A stretch of DNA of 16,809 nucleotides from DASYSA01 sp036003885. GTDB taxonomy: Bacteria > Acidobacteriota > Blastocatellia > UBA7656. The position numbers and the translations under genes were made by a program. The notes beneath the pieces were generated by a model that did not search any database, was not told where the DNA came from, and worked only from the letters and a program-made list of their open reading frames with translations. How positions within the stretch are numbered: position 1 is the first letter of the stretch; each line of letters begins with the position of its first letter. Positions 5,745 to 14,023 of the stretch are shown here, piece after piece. The DNA lies in assembly GCA_036003885.1 (NCBI GenBank), contig DASYSA010000420.1, positions 1 through 16,809 on the forward strand, given 5' to 3'.

Positions 5745-7433
5745 CTATGATGCGTTCCTGTTTCCGGGAGACGCTGAGCCGCCGGTGGTCCGGTCCAGAG
5801 GCAACCGCGCGTAGGAGGAGACGTCGGTGGCGAAACTCCCAAACCTCCGTGCGCGCGAGGGATGACGAAGCTTATCGAGCGCCTTTGCTTCGATCTGCCG
5901 GACGCGTTCGCGCGTAACGTCGAAGTATCTTCCAACCTCTTCAAGAGTGTATTCCCTGCCATCCGACAAAAGTCCGAAACGCATCTTGATCACCTTCTCC
6001 TCTCTCGGTGTGAGGTGCTTCAACGCCTCTGCGGTGATCTCGCCGAGAGTAGAGCTTATCATCGCATCTGCAAAGTCGACGATGCTCGGATCTTCGATGA
6101 AGTCGCCAAGTCGCACCTCCTCATCCTCGCTGATTGGTGTCTCAAATGAGATCGGTTCCCCGACTATCTCGAGCACTTTGCGAACTTTCGACTCAGGAAC
6201 CTCCATCCGACTGGCAATCTCTTCCGAAGTAGGCTCGCGTCCCATTTCCCGCTCCAGGGCGCGGGTAGCATGAAACTGCCTGTTGATCGATTCGATCATG
6301 TGGACCGGGATGCGAATGGTGCGGGCCTGGTCCATGATGGCGCGAGTGATCGACTGCCGAATCCACCAGGTGCCATAGGTCGAGAATTTGCACCCCAGGC
6401 GCCAGTCGAATTTCTCAACCGCCTTCATCAATCCGAGATTACCTTCCTGGATGAGGTCGAGAAAATGAAGGCCTCGGTTCAGATACTTCTTGGCCATTGA
6501 GACGACCAGGCGAAGATTGGCTTCAATCATCTCTTTCCGGCCCTGCTCCACTTCCGCCTCGCCCCGGATCAACTTGCGGAAGATTCCTTCCGACTCAAGG
6601 GACGACATGTTCCACCGGCGTTCCAGCGCCGTCAGAACCGCTCGGGCAGCGCGAAGAGATCTCTTAAGATCGCGATCCCTGTCGCTACGCCGATTGGTCT
6701 CGATTGCCCGCGCTGCCTTATTAACATCATCTCGAGCAGATCGAGCGCGGATGGCCAGATCACGGAACAGGTCCACGACTCGATCGCGCTGTTCAGCATT
6801 TAGTTGGAGTGCGCGCGCCTGGCGACTCAACTGAATCCTTGTTCTCGCCAGCTTGCGGCGCAGTCGCGGAAGCGACTTTGACCGGCGCGGCTCGGCCAGG
6901 ACGCGGAGGTGCAGCTTCACCGCACGCGCGTAGCTCCTCCTGATTACGGCAACGCACTCGAGGGCAGAGGTCAGACTCTCTTCAAGATGCTCTTCGGTGA
7001 TGTCTGCGGGATTGCTCAGACTTATGACCTCACGAATGTGGAGATCGCGGACCCGGAGCCTTCTGCCGAGCTCTATCAGTTCTTCTATCAAAATGGGCGA
7101 GCGGGAAATGGCCTTCAAGATTTCGCGGCGGCCTCGCTCGATGCGACGTGCGATGACTACCTCTTGCTCTCGAGTGAGCATCGGGACGGAGGCCATTTCA
7201 CGGAGGTAAAGACGCAGGGGATCGGCCAACGACACGAGATCGCCGAGTGAGATGTCTGCTTCGATTTCGTCTTCGGGCGCAAGGGCTGTGACGTCAGGGC
7301 GCCCCTCGAACTCTGCCGACTCAATCACGGGATCGTGCGAGTGGAAGACCGAATTGCCGGTCGGCGGCGGGTGCGAAAATCTGGAGGTTGACGCTTTCTG
7401 TTTTCCCACTACAGCGGTTGCTTCGTTAGTCAT
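5745..7433 (-). CDS. rpoD: RpoD-family RNA polymerase sigma factor
   Basis: A 562-residue sigma-70 protein directing promoter recognition by core RNA polymerase. Region 1.2 is at about 65-105 (DPLRLYLREMASVPMLTREQE). A basic non-conserved insert of about 190 residues follows, as in many primary sigmas. Region 2 is at about 298-372 (NLRLVVSMAKKYLNRGLHFLDLIQEGNLG; KFSTYGTWWIRQSITRAIMDQ), region 3 at about 380-455, and region 4 at about 470-528 (YTLEEVGRYFDVTRERVRQIEAKAL, HPSR). Region 1.1 is not evident. After HPSRARR, where primary sigmas usually stop within about ten residues, there is a Ser/Gly-rich tail of about 34 residues. The frame extends upstream to 7568, but GGAG at 7442-7445 (8-base spacing) and the basic, unconserved extension favour ATG 7433. 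It may be the housekeeping sigma or a group-2 paralog; it is not beside dnaG, so I cannot tell which. Confidence 0.93.
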   Translation of the reverse strand: MTNEATAVVGKQKASTSRFSHPPPTGNSVFHSHDPVIESAEFEGRPDVTALAPEDEIEADISLGDLVSLADPLRLYLREMASVPMLTREQEVVIARRIERGRREILKAISRSPILIEELIELGRRLRVRDLHIREVISLSNPADITEEHLEESLTSALECVAVIRRSYARAVKLHLRVLAEPRRSKSLPRLRRKLARTRIQLSRQARALQLNAEQRDRVVDLFRDLAIRARSARDDVNKAARAIETNRRSDRDRDLKRSLRAARAVLTALERRWNMSSLESEGIFRKLIRGEAEVEQGRKEMIEANLRLVVSMAKKYLNRGLHFLDLIQEGNLGLMKAVEKFDWRLGCKFSTYGTWWIRQSITRAIMDQARTIRIPVHMIESINRQFHATRALEREMGREPTSEEIASRMEVPESKVRKVLEIVGEPISFETPISEDEEVRLGDFIEDPSIVDFADAMISSTLGEITAEALKHLTPREEKVIKMRFGLLSDGREYTLEEVGRYFDVTRERVRQIEAKALDKLRHPSRARRFGSFATDVSSYARLPLDRTTGGSASPGNRNAS

Positions 7434-7441
7434 TATTCTAG

Positions 7442-7445
7442 CTCC
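7442..7445 (-). promoter_or_regulatory. rpoD: Ribosome binding site that sets the sigma-factor start
   Basis: GGAG is placed 8 bases before ATG 7433 and supports that codon over the in-frame candidates further upstream (to 7568). A TAATAAT stretch at 7456-7462 could be a -10 box for a transcript starting just upstream, but no good -35 accompanies it. Confidence 0.55.
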
Positions 7446-7655
7446 GCGGGGCTTCATTATTAGAGTCTGATCGAAAACCAATGTCGCGATTCGGTCAGAA
7501 CGTTGCTTTGGCCACGCCGTCGGAAGTGCAAAGATCATTCCCCGACGCGGGTAATGAAACAGCCGCAAAGTGACGAGCCTAGCCCTGGAACCGTCTGAGA
7601 TGGGGAGTTTTGTATGGGGAGAACTGGGACGGTGGGGAAAGATGCCTCAGGAAGC

Positions 7656-7718
7656 AGAAGTCAGAGATCAGAGGTCAGACGTCAGAAGTCAGAGGTCTGA
7701 CTTCTGACCTCTACTGTC
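7656..7718. repeat. Heptamer word array C (AGARGTC) with inverted copies
   Basis: Nine contiguous 7-base units are seen. Six are direct: AGAAGTC, AGAGATC, AGAGGTC, AGACGTC, AGAAGTC, AGAGGTC (7656-7697). They are followed by the inverted words TGACTTC and TGACCTC (7698-7711) and a decayed TACTGTC (7712-7718). AGAAGTCAG (7684-7692) pairs exactly with CTGACTTCT (7697-7705) around a 4-base loop. The array runs into the stop codon (7711-7713) and last codons of the unrecognised gene upstream, and precedes the sigma-factor gene. Two copies of ATGGGGAG exactly 14 bases apart (7600 and 7614) lie further along the same gap. Confidence 0.88.
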
Positions 7719-8265
7719 TTACGGGTCGCTGTCTGGTCTTCTGGTTGAACTCTGGAAAGGGGGTGCCCGCGCCGAGCGTTGCGATCCCGGAACGAATCTC
7801 GGCAATCACGCGCCGCTCGACCGAACTGCGGAGCCGCTCGCTGCGACCCAGGGTGAGGTGCTCGACCAGAAGCAAGGTCCTATGCCAGCTTGACTCGAGA
7901 TCGTCGGCAATCTGGGAGGTCTTGGTGATGTCGTACGGCAAGGCGACAGACTCGCAGCCCAGTCGCGCGAAGACCGAGAGATATCGGGCCGTCGCCAGGT
8001 CAGGGCAGAGCAATCGGCGCTTGCCAACCTTCAACTCGATGCCCAGAAGCGTATGAAGTATCTCGACCCGCGAGTTCTTCTGCGGCGCGCGAAGCTCGTA
8101 CCGCCTGGTTCGCTGGCTCAGGACCGTGTTGCGATACATCGCGATGATCGAATAATCCCCGAGTTGCTGGTTAAGTTCGGTGACGATGTCTTCGGCTCGT
8201 ACAGCGCGCGCAGATGTGGGCACTTGAGGGGTTCCGGACTCAAACGTGTTTGGTTTAGTTGCCAT
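7711..8265 (-). CDS. Uncharacterised cytoplasmic protein between nuoN and the sigma factor
   Basis: A 184-residue soluble protein with no signal peptide or membrane helix. I do not recognise the family. The N-terminal 20 residues look disordered. A body with YSIIAMYRNTVLS..RRYELRAP, LGIELKVGKRRLLCPDLATARYLSVFARLG and ESVALPYDITKTSQIADDLE reads as an alpha/beta domain. A C-terminal helical part (SSWHRTLLLVEHLTLG..ERLRSSVERRVIAEIR) is followed by a short tail. Codon use and length suggest a real gene; ATG 8265 is preferred over an in-frame TTG at 8271. It is 53 bases after nuoN on the same strand and may be co-transcribed with the nuo block. Its final codons overlap the heptamer array. Confidence 0.75.
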   Translation of the reverse strand: MATKPNTFESGTPQVPTSARAVRAEDIVTELNQQLGDYSIIAMYRNTVLSQRTRRYELRAPQKNSRVEILHTLLGIELKVGKRRLLCPDLATARYLSVFARLGCESVALPYDITKTSQIADDLESSWHRTLLLVEHLTLGRSERLRSSVERRVIAEIRSGIATLGAGTPFPEFNQKTRQRPVRQ

Positions 8266-8318
8266 GAACAAAGATCATCTCACCTTACGGGGCGGCGGTC
8301 AGGGGCTTTCCAGCGATA

Positions 8319-9872
8319 TCACTTCGCAACCGCTACAATCTGATCGCGGGCATTCTCCAGAACCGCGAGAACGCGGTCGGGCATTAGTCCGAGATAGAAG
8401 GTTCCCAGCACTGTGAGCGCGAGCGCGCCAACCATGGATTTGGCCAGTGTCGGCCGCGTGAACCCGGTTGCCGGCTCACGAAAGAACATTGCCACCACAA
8501 CTCGCAGGTAGTAATACCACGAGATCGCGCTGTTGATCACACCGACGACGACGACTAAGTGAAGCAGTCCATTGTGGCCGGCCGAACCGGCGACCCACGC
8601 CGACTTAAAGACCAGGAACTTGGCCATAAATCCGGCAGTCGGGGGTAGTCCCGCGAGACTGAGCATGAAAAGAGAGAGAGCCGTCGCCAATCCAAGGGAT
8701 TGAAATCCGATGCCCGCGTAGTCGGCGATTTCCGTGCGCTTATCCCCGCGCCGCGCCATGACCTCAACGATCGCGAAAGCGCCGATGTTGATCACTACAT
8801 AGCTGAGCATGTAAAACGCAAGCGATCGCCAGTCAAGCGCCACGATTCCAACCAGCGCGTATCCAGCGTGGGCTATGGATGAGTAAGCCAGCATGCGCTT
8901 GATGTTAGTCTGGGCTATCGCAGCAAGGTTGCCTATGGTCATCGTCAGCATTGCCATGACCGCCAGAGCACTGGTTGATAGTGACTGCAACGCCGGAAGA
9001 ACCGATCCACCGGCTGCTGCGGCGAGAGGCGCCATTGCGAAGGTAAGCACGAAGACCCGGGCGAAGGCTGCAAAGGCGGCGGCTTTCGACCCGGTCGACA
9101 GGAGCGCGGTGACCGGCGTGGGCGCCCCTTCATAGACGTCCGGCGACCAGATGTGAAATGGCGCGGTCGCGACTTTGAAACCAAACCCCACAATCATCAT
9201 TGCTGCGCCGGCAAACAGCAGCTCTTGTGAATAGAGAGGGCCGGAAGCGATCCGCTCCTTGAGTAGCTGCAGATTCGTCGTGGCAACGGGGCTTGCAGCG
9301 GGGTTGAAGCTGGCGCCGTAGACGAACGCGATGCCGTAAAGCAGGAATGCAGTCGAGAATGAACCCAGAATGAAATACTTCATTGCCGATTCATTCGAGC
9401 GGGCGTCCCTGCGCCTGTACCCGCATAGCACATAGGTCGAAATAGAGGTGATCTCGAGACCCAGGAATATCATCACCAGGTCGTTCGCCGCCGACATGAA
9501 GAGCATTCCGGTCGTAGCAAACATCAATAGCGCGAAGTACTCGCCAATCGGAAGCTCTTCTTCCTCGATCCAGCGCTGCGAGATCAGCACTATCAAGAAG
9601 GCGACCAGCAGAAAGATCATCGCGAAGAAGAGCCTGAAATTATCCGTGATGATCATGCCCATGAACGAGGTTTCGCCGCTCCGGTCTCGAAGATTGATCA
9701 CGGCAGCGCCGGCGGCGATCAGCCCGGCAAGCGAGAGCGTGCCGGCGACCCTGCGCTCCATTCGCCGCGAGATGGCATCGACCATCATGATGATAATCGC
9801 GACGCTCGCCGTGATCGTCTCGGGAAGGACGGCCTGGTAGTCTATCCCTATTTCAAGCGTAGTAGTTTGCAT
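8319..9872 (-). CDS. nuoN: NADH-quinone oxidoreductase subunit N (complex I membrane arm)
   Basis: A 517-residue inner-membrane antiporter-like subunit of complex I (ND2 homolog), one of three proton-channel modules. The channel Glu is in FLGLEITSISTYVL (about residue 140), a conserved Lys in ESAMKYFILG (about 165), and the second-half channel Lys in NIKRMLAYSSIAHAGYALVG. FKVATAPFHIWSPDVYEGAPTPVTALL is the hallmark broken-helix block of the family. Length is near the usual 480-500. ATG 9872 is chosen because the family N-terminus begins there; the in-frame extension to 9980 is a non-hydrophobic, Arg-rich read-through overlapping nuoM. The start lies 7 bases after the nuoM stop, so the two are surely co-translated. 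Confidence 0.97.
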   Translation of the reverse strand: MQTTTLEIGIDYQAVLPETITASVAIIIMMVDAISRRMERRVAGTLSLAGLIAAGAAVINLRDRSGETSFMGMIITDNFRLFFAMIFLLVAFLIVLISQRWIEEEELPIGEYFALLMFATTGMLFMSAANDLVMIFLGLEITSISTYVLCGYRRRDARSNESAMKYFILGSFSTAFLLYGIAFVYGASFNPAASPVATTNLQLLKERIASGPLYSQELLFAGAAMMIVGFGFKVATAPFHIWSPDVYEGAPTPVTALLSTGSKAAAFAAFARVFVLTFAMAPLAAAAGGSVLPALQSLSTSALAVMAMLTMTIGNLAAIAQTNIKRMLAYSSIAHAGYALVGIVALDWRSLAFYMLSYVVINIGAFAIVEVMARRGDKRTEIADYAGIGFQSLGLATALSLFMLSLAGLPPTAGFMAKFLVFKSAWVAGSAGHNGLLHLVVVVGVINSAISWYYYLRVVVAMFFREPATGFTRPTLAKSMVGALALTVLGTFYLGLMPDRVLAVLENARDQIVAVAK

Positions 9873-9879
9873 TACTGTT

Positions 9880-11481
9880 CTACGGTTCTTTTGGTATCTG
9901 CGATGCTGAGTTGAAGGGAAGCCTCGCTGGTGGCTGGTCTCCGTTGTTCTGTACAACAGGTGGCCCCGGCAACCCGACACGGGAGCGAATTGCCGATATC
10001 GCTTCCGCGCTCCGATTCAAGAACATACTCGGATAGATCCCCATAAGCACGATCAGGACTATGATTGGCGCCAGCACGAAGCGCTCTCTGCCGTTAAGGT
10101 CTTTCAGCTTCAGATTCTCGGGATTGCGAACTTCGCCGAAAATAACACGCTGATACATCCAGAGCATGTAGACGGCCGACAGTATCATTCCAATGGACGC
10201 GAAGCTCGCAAACAGCTTCGCATTGGGAAGCACTGGTGACGTGAACGTGCCCACCAGTATGAGGAATTCCCCAACGAACCCGTTCAACAGAGGCAGCGCA
10301 ATCGACGACAGGGTGACTACCAGGAACAGCGTCGAATAGACCGGCATCACGCTGGCCAGCCCGCCGAACTCGGCGATCAGTCTTGTGTGACGACGCTCGT
10401 ATATCATACCGACAATGATGAACAGCGCTCCGGTCGACACTCCGTGGTTGAGCATCTGATACAACGCGCCCTGCATCCCCTCGTCAGTGAAAGAAAAGAT
10501 GCCCAACACCACAAATCCCAGATGGCTGACGGACGAGTAAGCGACCAGCTTCTTCAGGTCCGGCTGTACCATCGCCACCAGTGCTCCGTAGATGATTCCC
10601 ACGACGGCGAGGGCCGAGATGAACGCGGCGTAGTGACGGGCCGCGAGCGGGAAGAGCGGCAGGTTGAAACGCATCAGGCCGTAAGTCCCCATCTTCAACA
10701 GCACACCCGCCAAAAGGACGGAGCCGGCAGTAGGCGCCTCGACGTGCGCATCGGGCAGCCAGGTGTGAAAAGGGAAGAGAGGGACTTTGATGAGGAACGC
10801 AATCGCGAATGCCCAGAAGAGCCACCTCTGCTCGCTGAGCGACAGAAACGAAGCCGACCGCATGTGATCCGTGATGACGGCAATGTCGAAAGTGTAATTT
10901 CCCGTCGCGTGTCCGTGCACGTAGTAGAGCGCAATGATGCCGGCGAGCATGAGCAGGGAACCGACGACGGTGTAGATCACGAACTTAATCGACGCATATA
11001 CCCGCCGCTCGCCACCCCAGATTCCGATTAGCAGGTACATCGGCACAAGCATCACTTCCCAGAAGACGTAGAACAGGAACATGTCCATCGAGACGAACAC
11101 GCCGATCATCCCGGTCTCCAACGCCAGCAGAGTGATCAGGAACTCCCGCTGGCGGTAGGTGACCGACCGCCAGGACGAAACGAGCGCCAGTGGAACGAGG
11201 AATGTCGTCAGCATGACCAGCCAGAGGCTCAAACCGTCGACTGCGACGTGATAGCGCACGCCGAGATTGAATGCGCTGATCCACGGGACGTTGGTTTCGA
11301 AGGTCTTCAGGTCTGTGGTGAGAGGCAGGGCAAGTGAGATCGCGAAAGTTGCGGTCGAGAATAACAGCGCCGTCCATCGAAGTGCGTTCTCATTGGAGCG
11401 CTCGCCGCGGCCCATCAACGCCAGCGCGGCTGCCCCCACAAGCGGCAGCATCGTGATAATGGTGAGTAGTTGATTCTCCAT
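9880..11481 (-). CDS. nuoM: NADH-quinone oxidoreductase subunit M (complex I membrane arm)
   Basis: A 533-residue antiporter-like subunit (ND4 homolog) with about fourteen membrane helices. The channel Glu is at about 142 in FYVFWEVMLVPMYLLIGIWGG. FPFHTWLPDAHVEAPTAGSVLLAG is the conserved discontinuous-helix region, and LKKLVAYSSVSHLGFVVLG carries the second-half Lys. The C-terminus is an extended polar tail ending near NGDQPPARLPFNSASQIPKEP. The start is ATG 11481 with a GAGG site just upstream; a TTG directly before it (11484) is not needed. It lies 31 bases after nuoL and 7 bases before nuoN, matching the usual L-M-N order. Confidence 0.97.
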   Translation of the reverse strand: MENQLLTIITMLPLVGAAALALMGRGERSNENALRWTALLFSTATFAISLALPLTTDLKTFETNVPWISAFNLGVRYHVAVDGLSLWLVMLTTFLVPLALVSSWRSVTYRQREFLITLLALETGMIGVFVSMDMFLFYVFWEVMLVPMYLLIGIWGGERRVYASIKFVIYTVVGSLLMLAGIIALYYVHGHATGNYTFDIAVITDHMRSASFLSLSEQRWLFWAFAIAFLIKVPLFPFHTWLPDAHVEAPTAGSVLLAGVLLKMGTYGLMRFNLPLFPLAARHYAAFISALAVVGIIYGALVAMVQPDLKKLVAYSSVSHLGFVVLGIFSFTDEGMQGALYQMLNHGVSTGALFIIVGMIYERRHTRLIAEFGGLASVMPVYSTLFLVVTLSSIALPLLNGFVGEFLILVGTFTSPVLPNAKLFASFASIGMILSAVYMLWMYQRVIFGEVRNPENLKLKDLNGRERFVLAPIIVLIVLMGIYPSMFLNRSAEAISAIRSRVGLPGPPVVQNNGDQPPARLPFNSASQIPKEP

Positions 11482-11512
11482 CAAGCCTCTGTACCCTTGC
11501 GTGGTTGACTCA

Positions 11513-13606
11513 TCATCGAATCACGAAATACCCGATTATCAGTAGCGCGCCGAAAACGACCATCGCAACGTAGCTTCGCGCAAGTCCCGATTGCAGATGT
11601 CTGATGACGCCGCCCACCGAGGCAGCCAACGCGGCCGCGCCGTTGACCGCGCCATCGATGATGCGAATGTCGATGATCTTCCATAAAAGGCTGCTAGAGC
11701 CTTGTTTGATCGGCTCGACGATGGCTGCATCATAGGCTTCGTCGACGTGGTACTTTTCCTCCAGTAGTCGGGGCGGCTGCCAGAGCGGCTTGCGCCGGAA
11801 CCAGATCCATCCAATCACTAGACCGCCGATCGCTATTACGGATGAGACCACGGTCAGTGCGATTTCGATGTCGTGGTTTTCATTTACGACGTCGCGTTTT
11901 TTGAAGGGGGGTTCCACCGATTCGGCGTCACGGAAGGTCTCTCGAACAGGGACCGAAGCGTCGGCAGCGTCTGCCGCTTGCCCGCGCTCGGCGATGGCGG
12001 GCCTAAGGAAGTGCTCAAAGTAGTTCCGGACATGTCCTCCCGAGAGTCCTTCGGGCACACCGACCCATCCGGCCGTGATAGCTCCGACTGCAAGAACCAC
12101 CAGAGGAACGACCATCGAAGGCGGTGACTCACGGGAAGGCGCTGCATGGTGACTATGCTCACTACCGTGATCTGCGTGAGACGCCCCATTCTCACTGAAT
12201 CGCTCCTTGCCCCAGAATGTCAGCACCATCAATCGAGTCATGTAGACCGCGGTCAGCAATGCGGTCCCTGCTCCGACAACCCATAGAACCTTCGGCAATA
12301 GATGGACGCCTTCAAAAGCGTCGCTGGTAAGAGTTTTGAAGAGAATCTCATCCTTGCTGAAGAAGCCGGACAACAGCGGAAAGCCGGCGATGGCGAGCCA
12401 GCCCACCGCCATCGTCCTAAAGGTCCAGGGCATATACTTCTTCAGCCCGCCCATTCGCTGCATCTCCTGAACGTGGTGCATGCCGACGATGACCGACCCG
12501 GCCCCAAGGAACAGCAACGCTTTGAAGAACGCGTGAGTGAAGACGTGAAATATCCCGGCACCGAACGCACCAACTCCGCAAGCCAGGAACATGTAGCCTA
12601 GCTGTGAGATTGTTGAATAGGCGAGAACCTTCTTGATGTCCCACTGCGCGATTGCGATCGTCGCGGCGAACAGGGCTGTTGCGGCACCGATGATGGCGAC
12701 AATCATCATTGCTGACGGCGCCTTCACGTAGATCCAACTCGCTCGCGAGACCATGTAGACGCCGGCGGTCACCATCGTGGCGGCGTGTATGAGTGCGCTC
12801 ACCGGAGTTGGGCCGGCCATCGCGTCGGGCAGCCAGACGAAGAGCGGTATCTGCGCGCTCTTGCCGCAGGCGCCCACAAACAACAGAACTGCTATGGTGG
12901 TGATCCCGCCCGCGAAGATTGCGGACGCTGTCAGGGGATCGGCCGTTTGCATGAGCGCCCAGTCAAAAGCCCCGGTAACTCCCCGGCTGCCGTCTGTGAA
13001 GAAGAAGACCGATCCGCTCTTCAGGAACAGCAGCATGACGCCGAGCGCGAAGCCGAAGTCGCCCACTCGATTAACTATGAATGCCTTCTTTGCGGCGTCG
13101 TTTGCGAAGTCTTTGGTGAAGTAGTAGCCGATCAGGAGGTAAGAGCAAAGGCCGACGCCTTCCCAGCCGACGAACATCAAAAGGAAGTTGTCGGCCAGCA
13201 CCAGGACCAGCATCGCGAACATGAATAGATTCAGGTATGCGAAGAATCGCCAGTAGCCGCTGTCGCCTCGCATGTAGCCGGTCGCGAATACGTGAATCCA
13301 GAATCCGATGAAAGTAATGAACAGGATGTAGATACCAGAGAGCGGGTCCAGGAGCAGCGATACGTCAGCGCGAAACGAACCGGCTTTGACCCATGTGAAG
13401 AGGGGCGCAGAGATTCTCTCTCCGGCTTCGAGTGCGTGAAGGTGCGTGAAGAAAGCGTAGAACGACAGGAGCGCCGAGGCTGCCACTGTCGAGCATGCGA
13501 TTACTCCAATTGCGCGCTCGCCCATTCGCTTGCCGAACAGGCCCAGGACTATTGCGCCTGCGAGAGGGGCGAGAATGATAGCTGCTAAGTTAGTAGAAGG
13601 CGACAT
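11513..13606 (-). CDS. nuoL: NADH-quinone oxidoreductase subunit L (complex I membrane arm)
   Basis: A 697-residue antiporter-like subunit (ND5 homolog), the distal pump that also bears the long lateral helix. The channel Glu is at 149 in FLLMFVGWEGVGLCSYLLIGYY, conserved Lys residues occur around 173-174, SAQIPLFVWLPDAMAGPTPVSALIHAATMVTAG is present, and DIKKVLAYSTISQLGYMFLA carries the second-half Lys. It is longer than the E. coli protein (613): after helix 14 there is a His-rich loop (477-487, HADHGSEHSHH) and a polar insert at about 535-580 before the lateral helix and the last membrane segment (LLIIGYFVIR). A GGAG site lies just before ATG 13606. It follows nuoK with a 99-base gap. Confidence 0.97.
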   Translation of the reverse strand: MSPSTNLAAIILAPLAGAIVLGLFGKRMGERAIGVIACSTVAASALLSFYAFFTHLHALEAGERISAPLFTWVKAGSFRADVSLLLDPLSGIYILFITFIGFWIHVFATGYMRGDSGYWRFFAYLNLFMFAMLVLVLADNFLLMFVGWEGVGLCSYLLIGYYFTKDFANDAAKKAFIVNRVGDFGFALGVMLLFLKSGSVFFFTDGSRGVTGAFDWALMQTADPLTASAIFAGGITTIAVLLFVGACGKSAQIPLFVWLPDAMAGPTPVSALIHAATMVTAGVYMVSRASWIYVKAPSAMMIVAIIGAATALFAATIAIAQWDIKKVLAYSTISQLGYMFLACGVGAFGAGIFHVFTHAFFKALLFLGAGSVIVGMHHVQEMQRMGGLKKYMPWTFRTMAVGWLAIAGFPLLSGFFSKDEILFKTLTSDAFEGVHLLPKVLWVVGAGTALLTAVYMTRLMVLTFWGKERFSENGASHADHGSEHSHHAAPSRESPPSMVVPLVVLAVGAITAGWVGVPEGLSGGHVRNYFEHFLRPAIAERGQAADAADASVPVRETFRDAESVEPPFKKRDVVNENHDIEIALTVVSSVIAIGGLVIGWIWFRRKPLWQPPRLLEEKYHVDEAYDAAIVEPIKQGSSSLLWKIIDIRIIDGAVNGAAALAASVGGVIRHLQSGLARSYVAMVVFGALLIIGYFVIR

Positions 13607-13705
13607 TTTCTCCGAATAAGCTCTTTGTCATTGGCCACATTCAACGCGGCTGGTCCGCTCTTGCCCGGCGCAAGTTCTGGAGCGCGGCCGGCACGCGCAG
13701 CAGCC
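13607..13705. other. nuoK-nuoL spacer with GC-rich dyads
   Basis: A 99-base gap with no open reading frame of note. It holds a small hairpin, CTTGC-CCGGC-GCAAG (13660-13674), flanked by partly pairing CCGCTC and GAGCG sequences, and a GC-rich run (GCGCGGCCGGCACGCGCAGCAGCC, split here as 13682-13705). No heptamer words are present. It may be a dispersed intergenic element, but a single copy cannot show that. Confidence 0.4.
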
Positions 13706-14008
13706 TCACAGTTTCATAGCATCCGCGTCGTCTACATTGAGTGACTCGCGATTGCGGAAGATCGAAATGATGATAGCCAGACCGACCGCCGCCTCCGCGG
13801 CAGCCACGGTCATAACGATGAAGACAAACAGTTGACCTCCCATATCTCCGAAGTAGCCGGACAGAGAAACGAAGGTCAGGTTGACGGCGTTGAGCATAAG
13901 CTCGATGCAAAGGAAGATCGTGATCGCATTGCGTTTGATGAAGACTCCGACAGCTCCAATTGTAAACAGGAGCGCCGAAAGTCCGAGGTACCAAGATAGA
14001 GGAATCAT
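13706..14008 (-). CDS. nuoK: NADH-quinone oxidoreductase subunit K (complex I membrane arm)
   Basis: A 100-residue, three-helix subunit (ND4L homolog), the usual family length. Both conserved buried acids of the proton path are present at the standard positions: Glu36 in FLCIELMLNAVNLTF and Glu72 in VMTVAAAEAAVGLAI. A short polar tail ends DADAMKL. The start is ATG 14008, because GGAG (14014-14017) is 5 bases before it; the GTG at 14011 would be too close. It is separated from nuoJ by the heptamer array at 14024-14127. Confidence 0.97.
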   Translation of the reverse strand: MIPLSWYLGLSALLFTIGAVGVFIKRNAITIFLCIELMLNAVNLTFVSLSGYFGDMGGQLFVFIVMTVAAAEAAVGLAIIISIFRNRESLNVDDADAMKL

Positions 14009-14023
14009 CACTTCTCCAAGGAC

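Noticed and set aside
7434..7568. 45-residue N-terminal extension of the sigma factor
   Set aside because: The added residues look non-conserved and hydrophobic/basic, and a well-spaced GGAG supports ATG 7433 instead.
7656..7718. CRISPR-like repeat array
   Set aside because: Units are 7 bases, contiguous and inverted in the second half; there are no spacers and no cas genes nearby.
9873..9980. 36-residue N-terminal extension of NuoN
   Set aside because: Overlaps the nuoM C-terminus, is Arg-rich and not membrane-like, and is absent from the family.
10387..11031. Plus-strand open frame of 214 codons
   Set aside because: Antisense to nuoM; highly charged, domain-free translation typical of a shadow of a membrane protein gene.
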